A stretch of 64,000 bases of DNA from Mycolicibacterium peregrinum (GCF_002102345.1 NZ_LQPP01000015.1:124001-188000); one strand, 5' to 3'; counted from the first letter of the stretch, positions 40,897-54,562 are shown. The notes: a model not told the origin generated them from the letters alone. Translations and numbers: made by a program.

Positions 40897-41666
40897 AAAT
40901 GGGTCGGACGTCAGCGGGCTCTGCTTCGGCTGGTGCGCCGAAGCCGGTCAACGACGTCGTGCCGGCATCGGACGGGCATACCCGCCGCGCGATCATTCAC
41001 CTGTTGCTGGAAGGTCCGATCACCGCAGGGCAGATCGGTGACCGGCTCGGCATTTCGGCCGCCGGTGTACGCCGTCACCTCGATGCCCTGATCGAAGCCG
41101 GTGACGCACAGGCCAGTGCCGCGGCCGCGTGGCAGCACAACGGCAGGGGCCGCCCGGCCAAGCGCTACCGCTTGACGGCTGCGGGGCGCGCCAAGCTCGG
41201 CCACACCTACGACGATCTCGCCGTCGCCGCGATTCGGCAATTGCGGGAGATCGGTGGCAAGGACGCCGTAAGGACTTTCGCTCGGCGCCGGATGGACACC
41301 ATCCTGGCCGGCGTGACCGAGGGGTCCGAAGGCGTCGCCGACACCGCCCAGCGTGTCGCCGACGCATTGACCCGGGCCGGGTATGCGACCACCACGAACC
41401 CGGTGGACGGCCCGATTCGCGGGGTGCAGATCTGCCAGCATCACTGTCCGGTATCGCACGTCGCCGAGGAGTTCCCGGTGCTGTGCGAGGCGGAGAGTGA
41501 GGCGTTCGCCGAGATTCTGGGCACCCACGTGCAGCGCCTGGCGACCATCGTCAACGGTGACTGCGCCTGCACCACCCACGTTCCACTCGATGCGGACGGC
41601 CCAGCCCGGACGGCCGCAGCGACAAGCCAAACGACAGCGAGCAACAAGCAAGGAGCGGCGACATGA
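40893..41666 (+). CDS. sufR: SufR, Fe-S-sensing repressor of the suf operon
   Basis: A DeoR/ArsR-like winged-helix regulator with a C-terminal Fe-S site. 257 residues from GTG 40893. The HTH is at about 30-75 ([34 protein letters not shown] cut across helices) followed by the wing [12 protein letters not shown]. Candidate cluster ligands are Cys181, Cys185, Cys198, Cys224 and Cys226. The longer frame from 40776 would run through the promoter and is rejected. The stop overlaps the sufB ATG (ATGA). Loss of the cluster under iron limitation or oxidation should derepress the operon. Confidence 0.93.
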   Translation: MKMGRTSAGSASAGAPKPVNDVVPASDGHTRRAIIHLLLEGPITAGQIGDRLGISAAGVRRHLDALIEAGDAQASAAAAWQHNGRGRPAKRYRLTAAGRAKLGHTYDDLAVAAIRQLREIGGKDAVRTFARRRMDTILAGVTEGSEGVADTAQRVADALTRAGYATTTNPVDGPIRGVQICQHHCPVSHVAEEFPVLCEAESEAFAEILGTHVQRLATIVNGDCACTTHVPLDADGPARTAAATSQTTASNKQGAAT

Positions 41667-43093
41667 CCATCACGCCCGAAACGCCATTGACCCAGGAAGA
41701 GACCATCGCGTCGCTGGGCAACTACGGCTACGGCTGGTCGGACTCGGACGTCGCGGGCGCCAGTGCGCAGCGCGGCCTGTCGGAAGCCGTCGTGCGTGAC
41801 ATCTCGGCCAAGAAGAACGAGCCGGAGTGGATGCTGGAGTCCCGGCTCAAGGCACTGCGCACCTTCGACAAGAAGCCCATGCCGAACTGGGGTTCCAACC
41901 TCGAGGGCATCGACTTCGACAACATCAAGTACTTCGTGCGCTCCACCGAGAAGCAGGCGGCGTCCTGGGAAGAGCTGCCCGAGGACATTCGCAATACCTA
42001 TGACCGCCTTGGCATTCCAGAGGCTGAAAAGCAGCGTCTGGTGGCCGGCGTGGCCGCTCAGTACGAGTCCGAGGTGGTGTACCACCAGATCCGCGAGGAC
42101 CTTGAGGCGCTCGGCGTCATCTTCCTCGACACCGACTCGGGCCTGCGCGAGCACCCGGAGATCTTCCAGAAGTACTTCGGCACGGTGATCCCGGCCGGCG
42201 ACAACAAGTTCTCGGCACTCAACACCGCGGTGTGGTCGGGTGGATCGTTCATCTACGTCCCGCCGGGTGTGCACGTCGACATCCCGCTGCAGGCCTACTT
42301 CCGGATCAACACCGAGAACATGGGTCAGTTCGAGCGGACGCTGATCATCGCCGACGAGGGCTCCTACGTGCACTACGTCGAGGGTTGTACCGCACCGATC
42401 TACAAGTCGGATTCGCTGCACTCGGCCGTCGTCGAGATCATCGTCAAGCCGGGCGCCCGCGTCCGCTACACGACGATCCAGAACTGGTCCAACAACGTCT
42501 TCAACCTGGTCACCAAGCGTGCCCGGGCCGAGGCCGGCGCCACGATGGAGTGGATCGACGGGAACATCGGTTCCAAGGTCACCATGAAGTACCCGGCGGT
42601 CTGGATGACCGGTGAGCACGCCAAGGGCGAGGTGCTCTCGGTGGCGTTCGCCGGCGAGGGACAGCACCAGGACACCGGCGCCAAGATGCTGCACCTGGCC
42701 CCGAACACGTCGAGCAACATCGTGTCCAAGTCGGTGGCCCGCGGCGGCGGCCGCGCGTCCTACCGCGGGCTCGTCCAGGTCAACAAGGGTGCGCACGGCA
42801 GTAAGTCGAGCGTGAAATGCGATGCGCTGCTGGTCGATACGATCAGCCGCTCGGATACCTACCCGTACGTGGACATCCGCGAGGACGACGTCACGATGGG
42901 ACACGAGGCCACGGTGTCCAAGGTCAGCGAGGATCAGCTCTTCTATCTGATGAGCCGCGGTCTGACCGAGGACGAGGCGATGGCGATGGTGGTGCGCGGC
43001 TTCGTCGAGCCCATCGCCAAGGAACTGCCCATGGAATACGCGCTCGAGCTCAACCGGCTCATCGAGCTGCAAATGGAAGGCGCGGTCGGTTAA
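41663..43093 (+). CDS. sufB: Fe-S cluster assembly protein SufB
   Basis: The scaffold subunit of SufBCD that receives sulfur and iron. 476 residues, normal for an uninterrupted SufB. The core beta-helix is evident, including [33 protein letters not shown] and the C-terminal [20 protein letters not shown]. The M. tuberculosis orthologue carries an intein; here there is none. ATG overlaps the sufR stop. Confidence 0.98.
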   Translation: MTITPETPLTQEETIASLGNYGYGWSDSDVAGASAQRGLSEAVVRDISAKKNEPEWMLESRLKALRTFDKKPMPNWGSNLEGIDFDNIKYFVRSTEKQAASWEELPEDIRNTYDRLGIPEAEKQRLVAGVAAQYESEVVYHQIREDLEALGVIFLDTDSGLREHPEIFQKYFGTVIPAGDNKFSALNTAVWSGGSFIYVPPGVHVDIPLQAYFRINTENMGQFERTLIIADEGSYVHYVEGCTAPIYKSDSLHSAVVEIIVKPGARVRYTTIQNWSNNVFNLVTKRARAEAGATMEWIDGNIGSKVTMKYPAVWMTGEHAKGEVLSVAFAGEGQHQDTGAKMLHLAPNTSSNIVSKSVARGGGRASYRGLVQVNKGAHGSKSSVKCDALLVDTISRSDTYPYVDIREDDVTMGHEATVSKVSEDQLFYLMSRGLTEDEAMAMVVRGFVEPIAKELPMEYALELNRLIELQMEGAVG

Positions 43094-44274
43094 GTGACGC
43101 AGAATCTCACCCAAGCGGTCGAGGGGGTCGCCACCAACAAGGGCGAGCTGTTCGCATCGTTCGACGTCAACGCCTTCGAGGTGCCCGGCGGTCGTGACGA
43201 ACTGTGGCGGTTCACCCCGCTCAAGCGGCTTCGCGGCCTGCACGATGGCTCGGCCGTCGCCAACGGCAAGGCCGGCATCACCGTGACCGAGCGCCCGGGC
43301 GTGACCGTGGAGACCGTCGGCCGGGACGACAAGCGGCTCGGCGAGGGCGGCGTGCCCACCGATCGTGTTGCCGCCCAGGCCTACTCGTCGTTCGAGACGG
43401 CGACGGTGGTGACGGTCAAGCGTGACACCGAGGTGGCCGAGCCGATCGAGATCGTGATCGACGGGCCCGGCGCGGACACCGTGGGCTACGGGCACCTGCA
43501 GATCCGGGTCGAGGAACTGTCACGGGCGATCGTGGTCGTCGACCTGCGCGGCAGCGGAACCTACGCCGACAATGTCGAGATCATCGTCGGTGATGCGGCC
43601 GGCCTCGGACTGATCTGGATCGCCGACTGGGCCGACGACATGGTGCATGTCAGCGCACACCACGCCAAGCTCGGCAAGGACGCGGTACTCGGACACGTCA
43701 ACGTCACCCTCGGTGGCGATGTCGTGCGCACCTCGGCCACCGTGCGTTTCACCGGGCCCGGCGGTGACGCCAAGATGCTCGGCACCTACTTCGCCGACGA
43801 CGGTCAGTTCTTCGAGTCGCGGCTGCTGGTCGATCATGCTCAGCCGCACTGTAAGTCCGACGTCCTCTACAAGGGCGCGCTGCAGGGCGATCCCGATTCC
43901 AAGAAACCCGACGCGCACACGGTGTGGATCGGCGACGTGCTGATCCGGGCCGAGGCCACCGGCACCGACACCTTCGAGGTGAACCGCAACTTGGTGCTCA
44001 CCGATGGTGCCCGCGCCGATTCGGTGCCCAACCTCGAGATCGAGACCGGCGAGATCGTCGGCGCCGGGCACGCCAGTGCCACCGGACGTTTCGACGACGA
44101 GCAGCTGTTCTACCTGCGAGCCCGCGGCATCCCCGAAGATCAGGCCCGACGTCTTGTCGTGCGCGGATTCTTCAACGAGATCATCGCCAAGATCGCTGTC
44201 CCCGAGGTGCGCGAGCGTCTGACCGCCGCCATCGAAAAAGAACTTGCCATCACCGAATCGAAAGCATCGCACTC

Positions 44275-44278
<4 letters not shown>
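43094..44278 (+). CDS. sufD: Fe-S cluster assembly protein SufD
   Basis: A 394-residue SufB paralogue forming the SufBC2D complex. The C-terminus has the shared motif [33 protein letters not shown] starts immediately after the sufB stop; the end overlaps sufC by 4 bases (ATGA). The N-terminal [12 protein letters not shown] is typical. Confidence 0.97.
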
Positions 44279-46754
<2,476 letters not shown>

Positions 46755-46758
<4 letters not shown>

Positions 46759-47096
46759 GTGATACCGCTTCTGACGAGCTGCTCGCGGATGTCGAGGAGG
46801 CCATGCGCGACGTGGTGGATCCCGAGCTGGGCATCAACGTCGTCGACCTGGGCCTGGTCTACGGACTCAACGTCGAAGAGGGCGACGAGGGCGCGGTTGC
46901 GCTGATCGACATGACGCTCACCTCGGCGGCGTGCCCGCTGACCGACGTGATCGAGGATCAGTCGCGCACCGCGCTCGTGGGCGCGGGCCTGGTCAACGAG
47001 ATCAAGATCAATTGGGTCTGGAACCCGCCGTGGGGTCCGGACAAGATCACCGACGACGGTCGCGAGCAGCTGCGCGCGCTCGGATTCACCGTCTAG
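46755..47096 (+). CDS. sufT: SufT, MIP18/DUF59 family Fe-S assembly factor
   Basis: A 113-residue MIP18-family protein involved in Fe-S maturation (Rv1466-type). MRDVVDPELGINVVDLGLVYGL at the N-terminus and MTLTSAACPLTDVI with the conserved Cys are diagnostic; WNPPWGPDKIT follows. ATG overlaps sufU. It is the end of the suf operon; an imperfect GC-rich hairpin follows 10-30 bases later without a T-tract. Confidence 0.95.
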
Positions 47097-47134
47097 CCGC
47101 AAGGCCGTCGGACTGTCGGCCCTTAGTGCTACCA

Positions 47135-47221
47135 ATGTCGCCACCAGGCGAACACGATCCCGCGAAAGTCGTCACGGTGAAGGGCACACCGGGTGATGCT
47201 GTGGCCGATGGAGATTGGTAG
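47135..47221 (+). CDS. possible 28-residue small ORF
   Basis: Begins MSPPGEHDPAK and ends VADGDW. It ends six bases before the GTG of the next gene, an arrangement suggestive of coupling. No clear ribosome binding site. Codon use is normal but the length makes chance likely. Confidence 0.25.
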   Translation: MSPPGEHDPAKVVTVKGTPGDAVADGDW

Positions 47222-47227
47222 CGGGCG

Positions 47228-47755
47228 GTGCTGACCGTCCCGGCGTTCATCTGGCGCCGCGGCTTCTGGGGCCGGGCGCTGATGATCGGCGGCAGCGTGG
47301 GCCTCGTGCTGGGGGTGCTCTCCTGGCTGGACTCCGGGTTCTGGATCTCCGGCGTGCTGGTCCTCGTCATCGTGGGCACCTTCTACGGCGTCTGGATGGC
47401 GCGCCGGATGGCCCGGTACTGGCCGATGTCAGAACAGTTGCCCGGCGCTGATCTGGCCAGGGTTGTGGCCGCCGCCCGCCGCGGTGAGCGCATCGACGAC
47501 CCACGACTGGTCGAAGCCGCCCGCGACTACAGCCGCGGCGTGCATGAGGCCGCCGAGGCGGCCAGGCCGTTTCGCTGGCTCTTGCCGTTGGTGCTCATCG
47601 TCGCCGCGGCAAGCGCGTTGTGGGACGCCGTATTCGGGTCGGTCGGCAACGCTGTGGTCTCGGTCGTCTACCTGGCTGCCCTGGCGGTCGAACTGTTCTG
47701 GTGGCCGAAGCGGCACGCGCAACTGCTGACACGTATCGATCAGGCTTGCCGGTGA
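47228..47755 (+). CDS. small hypothetical membrane protein
   Basis: A 175-residue protein with four hydrophobic helices: two near the N-terminus (about 18-34 and 39-57), a soluble, basic middle (ARVVAAARRGERIDDPRLVEAARDYSRG), then two helices (115-135 and 140-160). No family recognised. GTG start without strong ribosome binding site. Its 3' end overlaps the 3' end of the convergent small peptide gene by 16 bases. Confidence 0.7.
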   Translation: MLTVPAFIWRRGFWGRALMIGGSVGLVLGVLSWLDSGFWISGVLVLVIVGTFYGVWMARRMARYWPMSEQLPGADLARVVAAARRGERIDDPRLVEAARDYSRGVHEAAEAARPFRWLLPLVLIVAAASALWDAVFGSVGNAVVSVVYLAALAVELFWWPKRHAQLLTRIDQACR

Positions 47756-47859
47756 CCGTACGGCGGTTCCTCAGCAGACGCGGTGGATTCCAGAGCGACG
47801 GCAGCGGTGGCGCCGCCCGCGGCCAGAATCTGCATGACGTACAACATTGGTTTGGACAT
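47740..47859 (-). CDS. 39-residue small secreted or membrane peptide
   Basis: Starts MSKPMLYVMQILAAGG and has a hydrophobic stretch (about 5-24) ending in TASA before EEPPYGHRQA, so a cleaved or anchored peptide is plausible. The decisive evidence is a perfect Shine-Dalgarno, GAGGAGGTG (47862-47870), ending two bases before the ATG, among the best in the window. The longer frame upstream is a shadow. Confidence 0.6.
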   Translation of the reverse strand: MSKPMLYVMQILAAGGATAAVALESTASAEEPPYGHRQA

Positions 47860-48083
47860 GGACACCTCCTCAGGTGCACTCGGGGTTTGTTGGACGGGCT
47901 CCAGAGCAAATGTCGGCAAGCCCCGTCTGCAACACCCCCCGAGTACCCGGTCAGGGCGGTCAATCATGCCTGTGGATAACTTCGCTTCTGCATGGATTCT
48001 CGACGGTTTTCTGTCGGCCAACGTCGCTAGCTTCCAGCGCATCGGGAGCCGAAGGGGCTCCTGAACAGCTGGAAGGAATTGCC
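47860..48083. other. 224-base intergenic region: DnaA-box match and leader hairpin
   Basis: Divergent region between the small peptide gene and the 230-residue protein gene. It holds TGTGGATAA at 47971-47979 (reverse complement of the DnaA-box consensus TTATCCACA) and a hairpin GGAGCC-5 bases-GGCTCC at 48045-48061 in the probable leader of the downstream gene. A TAGCTT hexamer (48028-48033) may be its -10. Confidence 0.4.
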
Positions 48084-48776
48084 ATGCACTCGGACGTCGA
48101 AAAACTGCACGAAGCATGCTTGCGCGATCTCGGTGATCCACAGCGCTGGTTCAGCCCGCTCGGATATCCAGAATCACTGGCGCTGTGCGTGATTGATTCG
48201 ATCTACTCGACCGGGGCGCAGCGTGCCTCTGTGGAGAAGATCATCGCCAGATACCGCGGCTATCGGGCAGCGCAGGGCGCGGACGCCGACACTGACGGCG
48301 CGGTCGAACTCCTGCAGAACATCGCCGAGTTGGGCGGGCCGGACTCATGGGCGACGCAGATCGGAAACCGTCGGCCCACCTCGACCATGGCGAACGCGCC
48401 GTTGAAGTCGGTCGCTGTCGAACAGGTTGCGGAAGCGCTTGTCGCGCTGGACGTCCGCACCTCCGCAGACCTGCGTGCCCTGGTTCAGGAGGACGCCCGC
48501 CGGGAACAGGTCACCAAGGCGTGGTGCGCGGTGCCCGGGCAGCGATCGGGCGTCACGTGGGAGTACACGCTGAAGCTCACACAGATCCCTGGGGCGAGGG
48601 CCGGCAGCGTGGTGGCGGCATACGTGGCCTGCCAAATCGGCAACGTCAGTGCCGAACACGCAGCTGAGATGGTGCGTGAGGTGGCCGCATCTGCGGGTTG
48701 GGATGCGTTCGCCCTCGATCACGCGATATGGCGGTTCGAATCCGGACGACCATATCAACGCGATCTCGCGTCGTGA
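48084..48776 (+). CDS. hypothetical protein, possible HhH-GPD-like fold
   Basis: A 230-residue soluble, mostly helical protein. SLALCVIDSIYSTGAQRASVEKIIARYRGYR at the N-terminus and a later region containing VTWEYTLKLTQIPGARAGSVVAAYV and LDHAIWRFESGR resemble the layout of helix-hairpin-helix DNA glycosylase/endonuclease III-like families; the catalytic Lys/Asp pair is not evident. I rate this as resemblance only. ATG 48084 is chosen because GGAAGGAA precedes it; the longer frame upstream runs through the hairpin. Confidence 0.65.
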   Translation: MHSDVEKLHEACLRDLGDPQRWFSPLGYPESLALCVIDSIYSTGAQRASVEKIIARYRGYRAAQGADADTDGAVELLQNIAELGGPDSWATQIGNRRPTSTMANAPLKSVAVEQVAEALVALDVRTSADLRALVQEDARREQVTKAWCAVPGQRSGVTWEYTLKLTQIPGARAGSVVAAYVACQIGNVSAEHAAEMVREVAASAGWDAFALDHAIWRFESGRPYQRDLAS

Positions 48777-48839
48777 GGTTGGTGCCGCTCGGGGGCTGCG
48801 GACTTCCACGCCGAACCGAGCGGCACAACACCGTTCAGA

Positions 48840-50396
48840 TCAGAAGGGTGGTGGTGGTCCGTATTCTTCGGCGAGCCAGGCTTGGTAGTCGCGTTCGGTG
48901 GCGAGGTCGTTGTTGAGTTCGGCGCGTAGGCGTCGTTCCTCGGCGATGCGGTCTTGGCGGTCTTGTTCGCGGGTGCGGCTGCGTTTGGGCATCTTCGCCG
49001 CGCGGCCGGGGTGCGGTGCTTGTGGTTGGGGTTCGGGGAGGTTGAGGTCCCCGGTCGGTCGGCCCAGCGCGGGGAACAGGCCGGCGCCGTGGGGTTCGGT
49101 CACGTGGGTGTGTCCGGTGGGGGTGGTGAATTCGATGGTGCCGTCGGGGAGTTGACGGTCGCTCCAGCCGGGGCAGAACGTTTTCACCAAATGGTGTGCG
49201 CGGCAAAATAATTTGGTGTTCGAGGGATGTGTCGGCCCGGTAGGCCAGGGTGCGGTGTGATCGACATCGCAGCGTTCGACGGGGGCATCACAGCCGGGGA
49301 ATCGGCACGTCAGGTCGCGCCAGTGAATGAACTCACTCAACGCTACCGAGGGGCGGTACTGCGGCTCGCCGGCAGCAGCGGGTTCAGGGCTCTCCGGCTC
49401 GGCCGGATCGCTGGGCTCGCCAGGCTCAGCCGCTTCGGAAGGCTCACCGGGACCCTTCGCCTCAGCCGTGTCGGCGGGCTCAGTGGGCTCGAGCGCGTTC
49501 CCGACGGGCATACGCACAGGTTTGATCTTGGCGGTGGCGGCCAGGTCGCGGACCGATTCGGCGGGCAGGATGCCATGGCCGGCCAGATAGCCCGGATCAT
49601 CCGAGCGACCGTCCACGGTGGATTGGTTGGCCAGCACGTGCACGATCGCTGCATCCGCGGCGGCTCGTTCTTGTTTGGCGGGGCAGTCGTCGAGGCCGCA
49701 CAGGCACGGCAGTTGGGATTCGAGTCGGGCGACCGGTCCCACGGCATCGGCGCGGCGCTGTTCGCGGGTGCGGGGGTCGTGTTTGCAGACGGTGTCGGCG
49801 ACCGCGTCAAGGCGTTGACTGAAGGCGACCCCGTCGGCGGCGTGGAGGTTGGCCCATACCGAGGCCATGCCCGGGGTGCTCGGTTCGACCTGAACAAACC
49901 GGCCCTCATCGATCGGGGGCGGAACCCGCACCCCGTTGGGGTCGAGCTTGGCGATCCATTGATCGACTCGGTCACGCAACTGTCGTTCGGAGAACCGCAT
50001 CCATTTATGGGCGCGGCCGGCGAGTTCCTCGTCCAGCCCCGTCCAGACGGCAGGGTCGACGATGCCGGTGCGGGCGATGATCATCCGCACCACCCGGTAG
50101 TCGATGTCTCCGACGGCGAAGCGGGCCGCCACCAGCGGCAGTTTGTCCCGCAGCACCCGGGCGTGATGAATCTGGGTACCCGCCCGGCCCCGACTGATCC
50201 GCAACGCCGCCGAGACCTCGGCGGAGACTTCTTCGAACGGGTCGGTGGTCCAAAAGATCGACTCGGCCAACTCCTGTTCCCGCAGGCTGTCCAACGCCCC
50301 GATCGCTGCCAACCGCCCCGCGATCGCCGCTGATTCCGCACGGGCCGACGCGGACATCGCGTCGATCAGTTCCGCATCGGAATCGGCTTCGAACAT
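48840..50396 (-). CDS. DUF222 / HNH endonuclease domain protein (13E12-type)
   Basis: A member of the mycobacterial 13E12 repeat family: an N-terminal DUF222 helical domain (about 1-260), a Cys pair CLCGLDDCP, an acidic Glu-Pro-rich linker, then an HNH core (about 370-410) with CRFPGCDAPVERCDVDHTAPW, Asn in NTKLFC and the final His in RAHHLV. A basic, helical C-terminus follows. 518 residues from ATG 50396, supported by TATACT seven bases upstream; the extra 77 residues of the longer frame are rejected. Family members are multicopy and of unsettled role. It appears intact. Confidence 0.9.
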   Translation of the reverse strand: MFEADSDAELIDAMSASARAESAAIAGRLAAIGALDSLREQELAESIFWTTDPFEEVSAEVSAALRISRGRAGTQIHHARVLRDKLPLVAARFAVGDIDYRVVRMIIARTGIVDPAVWTGLDEELAGRAHKWMRFSERQLRDRVDQWIAKLDPNGVRVPPPIDEGRFVQVEPSTPGMASVWANLHAADGVAFSQRLDAVADTVCKHDPRTREQRRADAVGPVARLESQLPCLCGLDDCPAKQERAAADAAIVHVLANQSTVDGRSDDPGYLAGHGILPAESVRDLAATAKIKPVRMPVGNALEPTEPADTAEAKGPGEPSEAAEPGEPSDPAEPESPEPAAAGEPQYRPSVALSEFIHWRDLTCRFPGCDAPVERCDVDHTAPWPTGPTHPSNTKLFCRAHHLVKTFCPGWSDRQLPDGTIEFTTPTGHTHVTEPHGAGLFPALGRPTGDLNLPEPQPQAPHPGRAAKMPKRSRTREQDRQDRIAEERRLRAELNNDLATERDYQAWLAEEYGPPPPF

Positions 50397-50403
50397 GTGT
50401 TCG

Positions 50404-50409
50404 AGTATA
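50404..50409 (-). promoter_or_regulatory. -10 element of the HNH gene, leaderless geometry
   Basis: TATACT on the minus strand, exactly seven bases before ATG 50396; one of the clearest -10 elements in the window. Confidence 0.55.
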
Positions 50410-50508
50410 CGCCGATCCGGGGACACGCTGCTGTTATCTCTTTGGACACTCCCAAACTCGCGCTGAGTAAATCGGAATCGGCCCGACCCACGGAGCGTTG
50501 ACGCCGAC

Positions 50509-51606
50509 GTGAGCCAAACTCCCCGCGACTTGTTCAGTCCTTTGACAGTCGGATCGTTGACGATCCCGAATCGCTTCGCGATGGCGCCGATGACCAGAGC
50601 GGCGTCGCCCGGCGGTATTCCCGGCACCGACGTGGCGGCCTACTACGCCCGGCGCGCAGCCGGTGGCGTCGGACTGATCATCACCGAGGGTGTGCGGTTG
50701 GCGGATCCGGCCGCCGGCTGGCCGTTCAGCATCCCGACGCTGTCCGGTACCGAGGTGCTCGACGGCTGGCGGGCCGTCACCGATGCGGTCCATGCCCAAG
50801 GCGCCGTGATCGCCGCGCAACTGTGGCATCAGGGTGCCGAACGTGCCGACGGTGACGGGGTGGTCCCGGTCAGCCCCTCGGGTGTCAACAGCGTGGGCGT
50901 TGCCAAGGGCCGGGCGCTGCGGACTGATGAATTGGCCGGTGTCGCAGCGCAGTTCGCGGAGGCGGCCCGTAATGCCAAGGCTGTTGGATTCGACGCTGTC
51001 GAGTTGCACTCCGCGCACGGTTATCTGCTCGACGAATTTCTCTGGGAGAAGACGAATCAGCGCACCGATTCCTATGGCGGCTCGCCGGCGGCGCGGACCC
51101 GATTCCCGGCCGAGGTCGTCGCGGCGGTGCGCGAAGCCGTCGGAACCGGATTCCCGATCATCTACCGCTTCTCGCAGTGGAAGGCCAACGCCTACGACGC
51201 ACAGCTCGTCGAAACCCCGGCTGAGTTGGAGCAGGTACTCGCACCGTTGGTCGCCGCGGGCGTCGACGTGCTGCATCCGTCGACCCGGCGCGTGTACGTC
51301 CCCGCGTTCCCGGGCTCGGATCTGAGCCTGGCCGGCTGGACCAAGAAGATCACCGGTGTGCCGGTGATCGGGGTGGGATCGGTCGGACTGGCAACCGAGT
51401 TCCAACCCGGAAAGCGAGATGGCGACCCCATCGAGCCGGCCCCGGTCGATCGGCTGTTGGCGCAGTTCACAGCCGAAGAGTTCGACATCGTGGCGATCGG
51501 CCGAGCCCTGCTGGCGGATCCGGGTTGGGTGAACCGGCTGCGTGACGACACGCTCGGCGGGTTCACCGGCTACCACGCCGAAACCGCGCTGGCCAGGCTG
51601 TACTGA
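50509..51606 (+). CDS. NADH:flavin oxidoreductase, Old Yellow Enzyme family
   Basis: A 365-residue FMN-dependent ene-reductase. LFSPLTVGSLTIPNRFAMAPMTR, the His pair region ELHSAHGYLLDEFLWEKTNQRTDSYGGS, and IAAQLWHQG are typical of OYE/NemA enzymes, which reduce alkenes or nitro groups. GTG start; a TTGGAC hexamer at 50442-50447 may be its -35. It is followed by thioredoxin 45 bases later. Substrate unknown. Confidence 0.93.
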   Translation: MSQTPRDLFSPLTVGSLTIPNRFAMAPMTRAASPGGIPGTDVAAYYARRAAGGVGLIITEGVRLADPAAGWPFSIPTLSGTEVLDGWRAVTDAVHAQGAVIAAQLWHQGAERADGDGVVPVSPSGVNSVGVAKGRALRTDELAGVAAQFAEAARNAKAVGFDAVELHSAHGYLLDEFLWEKTNQRTDSYGGSPAARTRFPAEVVAAVREAVGTGFPIIYRFSQWKANAYDAQLVETPAELEQVLAPLVAAGVDVLHPSTRRVYVPAFPGSDLSLAGWTKKITGVPVIGVGSVGLATEFQPGKRDGDPIEPAPVDRLLAQFTAEEFDIVAIGRALLADPGWVNRLRDDTLGGFTGYHAETALARLY

Positions 51607-51650
51607 AATAGGCTGGGAACAGGCCGCTAAGCCCCGACGTTAGGAAAAGT

Positions 51651-52025
51651 GTGAGTACGCAGGACATCACCACAGAACAGTTCGACAACATCGTCAAGGA
51701 CAACGAGATCGTGTTGGTCGATTTCTGGGCGTCGTGGTGCGGACCGTGCCGGGCCTTCGCGCCGACGTACAAGGCTGCTTCCGAGAACCACCCCGATGTG
51801 GTCTTCGCCAAGGTCGATACCGAGGCCGAGCAGGCGCTCGCCGCGGCAGCCGAGATCCGCTCGATCCCCACCCTGATGGCCTTCAAGAAGGGCAAGTTGG
51901 TCTTCAACCAGGCCGGGGCGCTGCCACCGGCTGCATTGGAGGACCTCGTCCAGAAGATCAAGGAGTTCGACATCGACGCGGCCATGAAAGAGCAGGCCGC
52001 TCAGGGCGACGCAGAACAGATGTGA
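51651..52025 (+). CDS. trxB: thioredoxin
   Basis: A 124-residue thioredoxin (Rv1471, trxB1 position). The redox motif WCGPC has Cys30 and Cys33; the cis-Pro is in RSIPTLMAF. No signal peptide, so cytosolic. GTG start with AGGAAAA upstream. The C-terminal extension of about 15 residues is charged. Followed directly by echA12. Confidence 0.95.
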   Translation: MSTQDITTEQFDNIVKDNEIVLVDFWASWCGPCRAFAPTYKAASENHPDVVFAKVDTEAEQALAAAAEIRSIPTLMAFKKGKLVFNQAGALPPAALEDLVQKIKEFDIDAAMKEQAAQGDAEQM

Positions 52026-52052
52026 GTGCCGGCACGCGATAGCGTGCTGTCC

Positions 52053-52874
52053 GTGACTGCGCAGAACGAATTCGTCCTGGTCGACCGCCCCCGCTCGGAC
52101 GTCGCCCTGGTGACCCTCAACCGGCCCGAGCGGATGAACTCGATGGCGTTCGACGTCATGGTGCCCCTCAAAGGCGTCCTGGAAGACCTGCGCTATGACA
52201 ACAGCGTGCGCGTGGTCGTGCTGACAGGGGCCGGTCGAGGGTTCTCGTCCGGGGCCGATCACAAGTCGGCCGGGTCGGTGCCGCACGTGGCGGGGTTGAC
52301 CAGGCCGACGTACGCACTGCGGTCGATGGAGATCCTCGATGATGTGATCCTCGCCCTACGGCGGCTGCACCAGCCGGTGATCGCAGCGGTCAACGGTGCG
52401 GCCATCGGCGGCGGGCTCTGCCTCGCTCTGGCCTGTGACGTCCGGGTCGCTGCGGAGGGCGCCTACTTCCGCGCCGCCGGGATCAACAACGGGCTCACCG
52501 CCAGTGAGCTGGGCTTGTCCTACCTGCTGCCACGCGCCATCGGCTCGTCACGCGCTTTCGAGATCATGTTGACCGGCCGCGACGTCGACGCCCAGGAGGC
52601 AGCGCGCATCGGTCTGGTGTCCAGTGTGGTGGCCGAGGAGGCCCTCCTGGAGACCTGCTACGACATGGCGGACCGGATGGCGGCGTTCTCCCGGCCGGGT
52701 ATCGAGTTGACCAAGCGCACACTTTGGAGTGGACTGGACGCCGCTAGCCTGGAAGGGCACATGCAGGCCGAGGGCCTGGGACAACTCTTCGTGCGTCTGC
52801 TCACCGCAAACTTTGAGGAAGCGGTTGCCGCGCGCGCGGAGAAGCGCGACCCGATCTTTACCGACGAGAAGTAA
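52053..52874 (+). CDS. echA12: enoyl-CoA hydratase/isomerase family protein
   Basis: A 273-residue crotonase-fold protein. LTGAGRGFSSGADHKSAG and NGAAIGGGLCLALACDVRVA form the two oxyanion-hole segments; Glu of ASELGLSYLLP follows. EchA12 orthologues sit at this place beside trxB1. GTG 52053 is chosen because the sequence before NEFVLVDRP is not family-like; GTG 52026, immediately after the trx stop, is an alternative that adds nine residues. Substrate specificity is unknown. Confidence 0.9.
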   Translation: MTAQNEFVLVDRPRSDVALVTLNRPERMNSMAFDVMVPLKGVLEDLRYDNSVRVVVLTGAGRGFSSGADHKSAGSVPHVAGLTRPTYALRSMEILDDVILALRRLHQPVIAAVNGAAIGGGLCLALACDVRVAAEGAYFRAAGINNGLTASELGLSYLLPRAIGSSRAFEIMLTGRDVDAQEAARIGLVSSVVAEEALLETCYDMADRMAAFSRPGIELTKRTLWSGLDAASLEGHMQAEGLGQLFVRLLTANFEEAVAARAEKRDPIFTDEK

Positions 52875-52899
52875 GACACATACCTAGGAGGACCGCAGC

Positions 52900-54528
<1,629 letters not shown>

Positions 54529-54562
54529 CCGCGAATCCTCAAGGACCGCCGCATCTTCGGGT

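Noticed and set aside
47103..47126. Terminator after the suf operon
   Set aside because: The stem has a bulge and no T-tract.
50397..50627. 77-residue N-terminal extension of the HNH protein
   Set aside because: It crosses the TATACT promoter and lacks family similarity.
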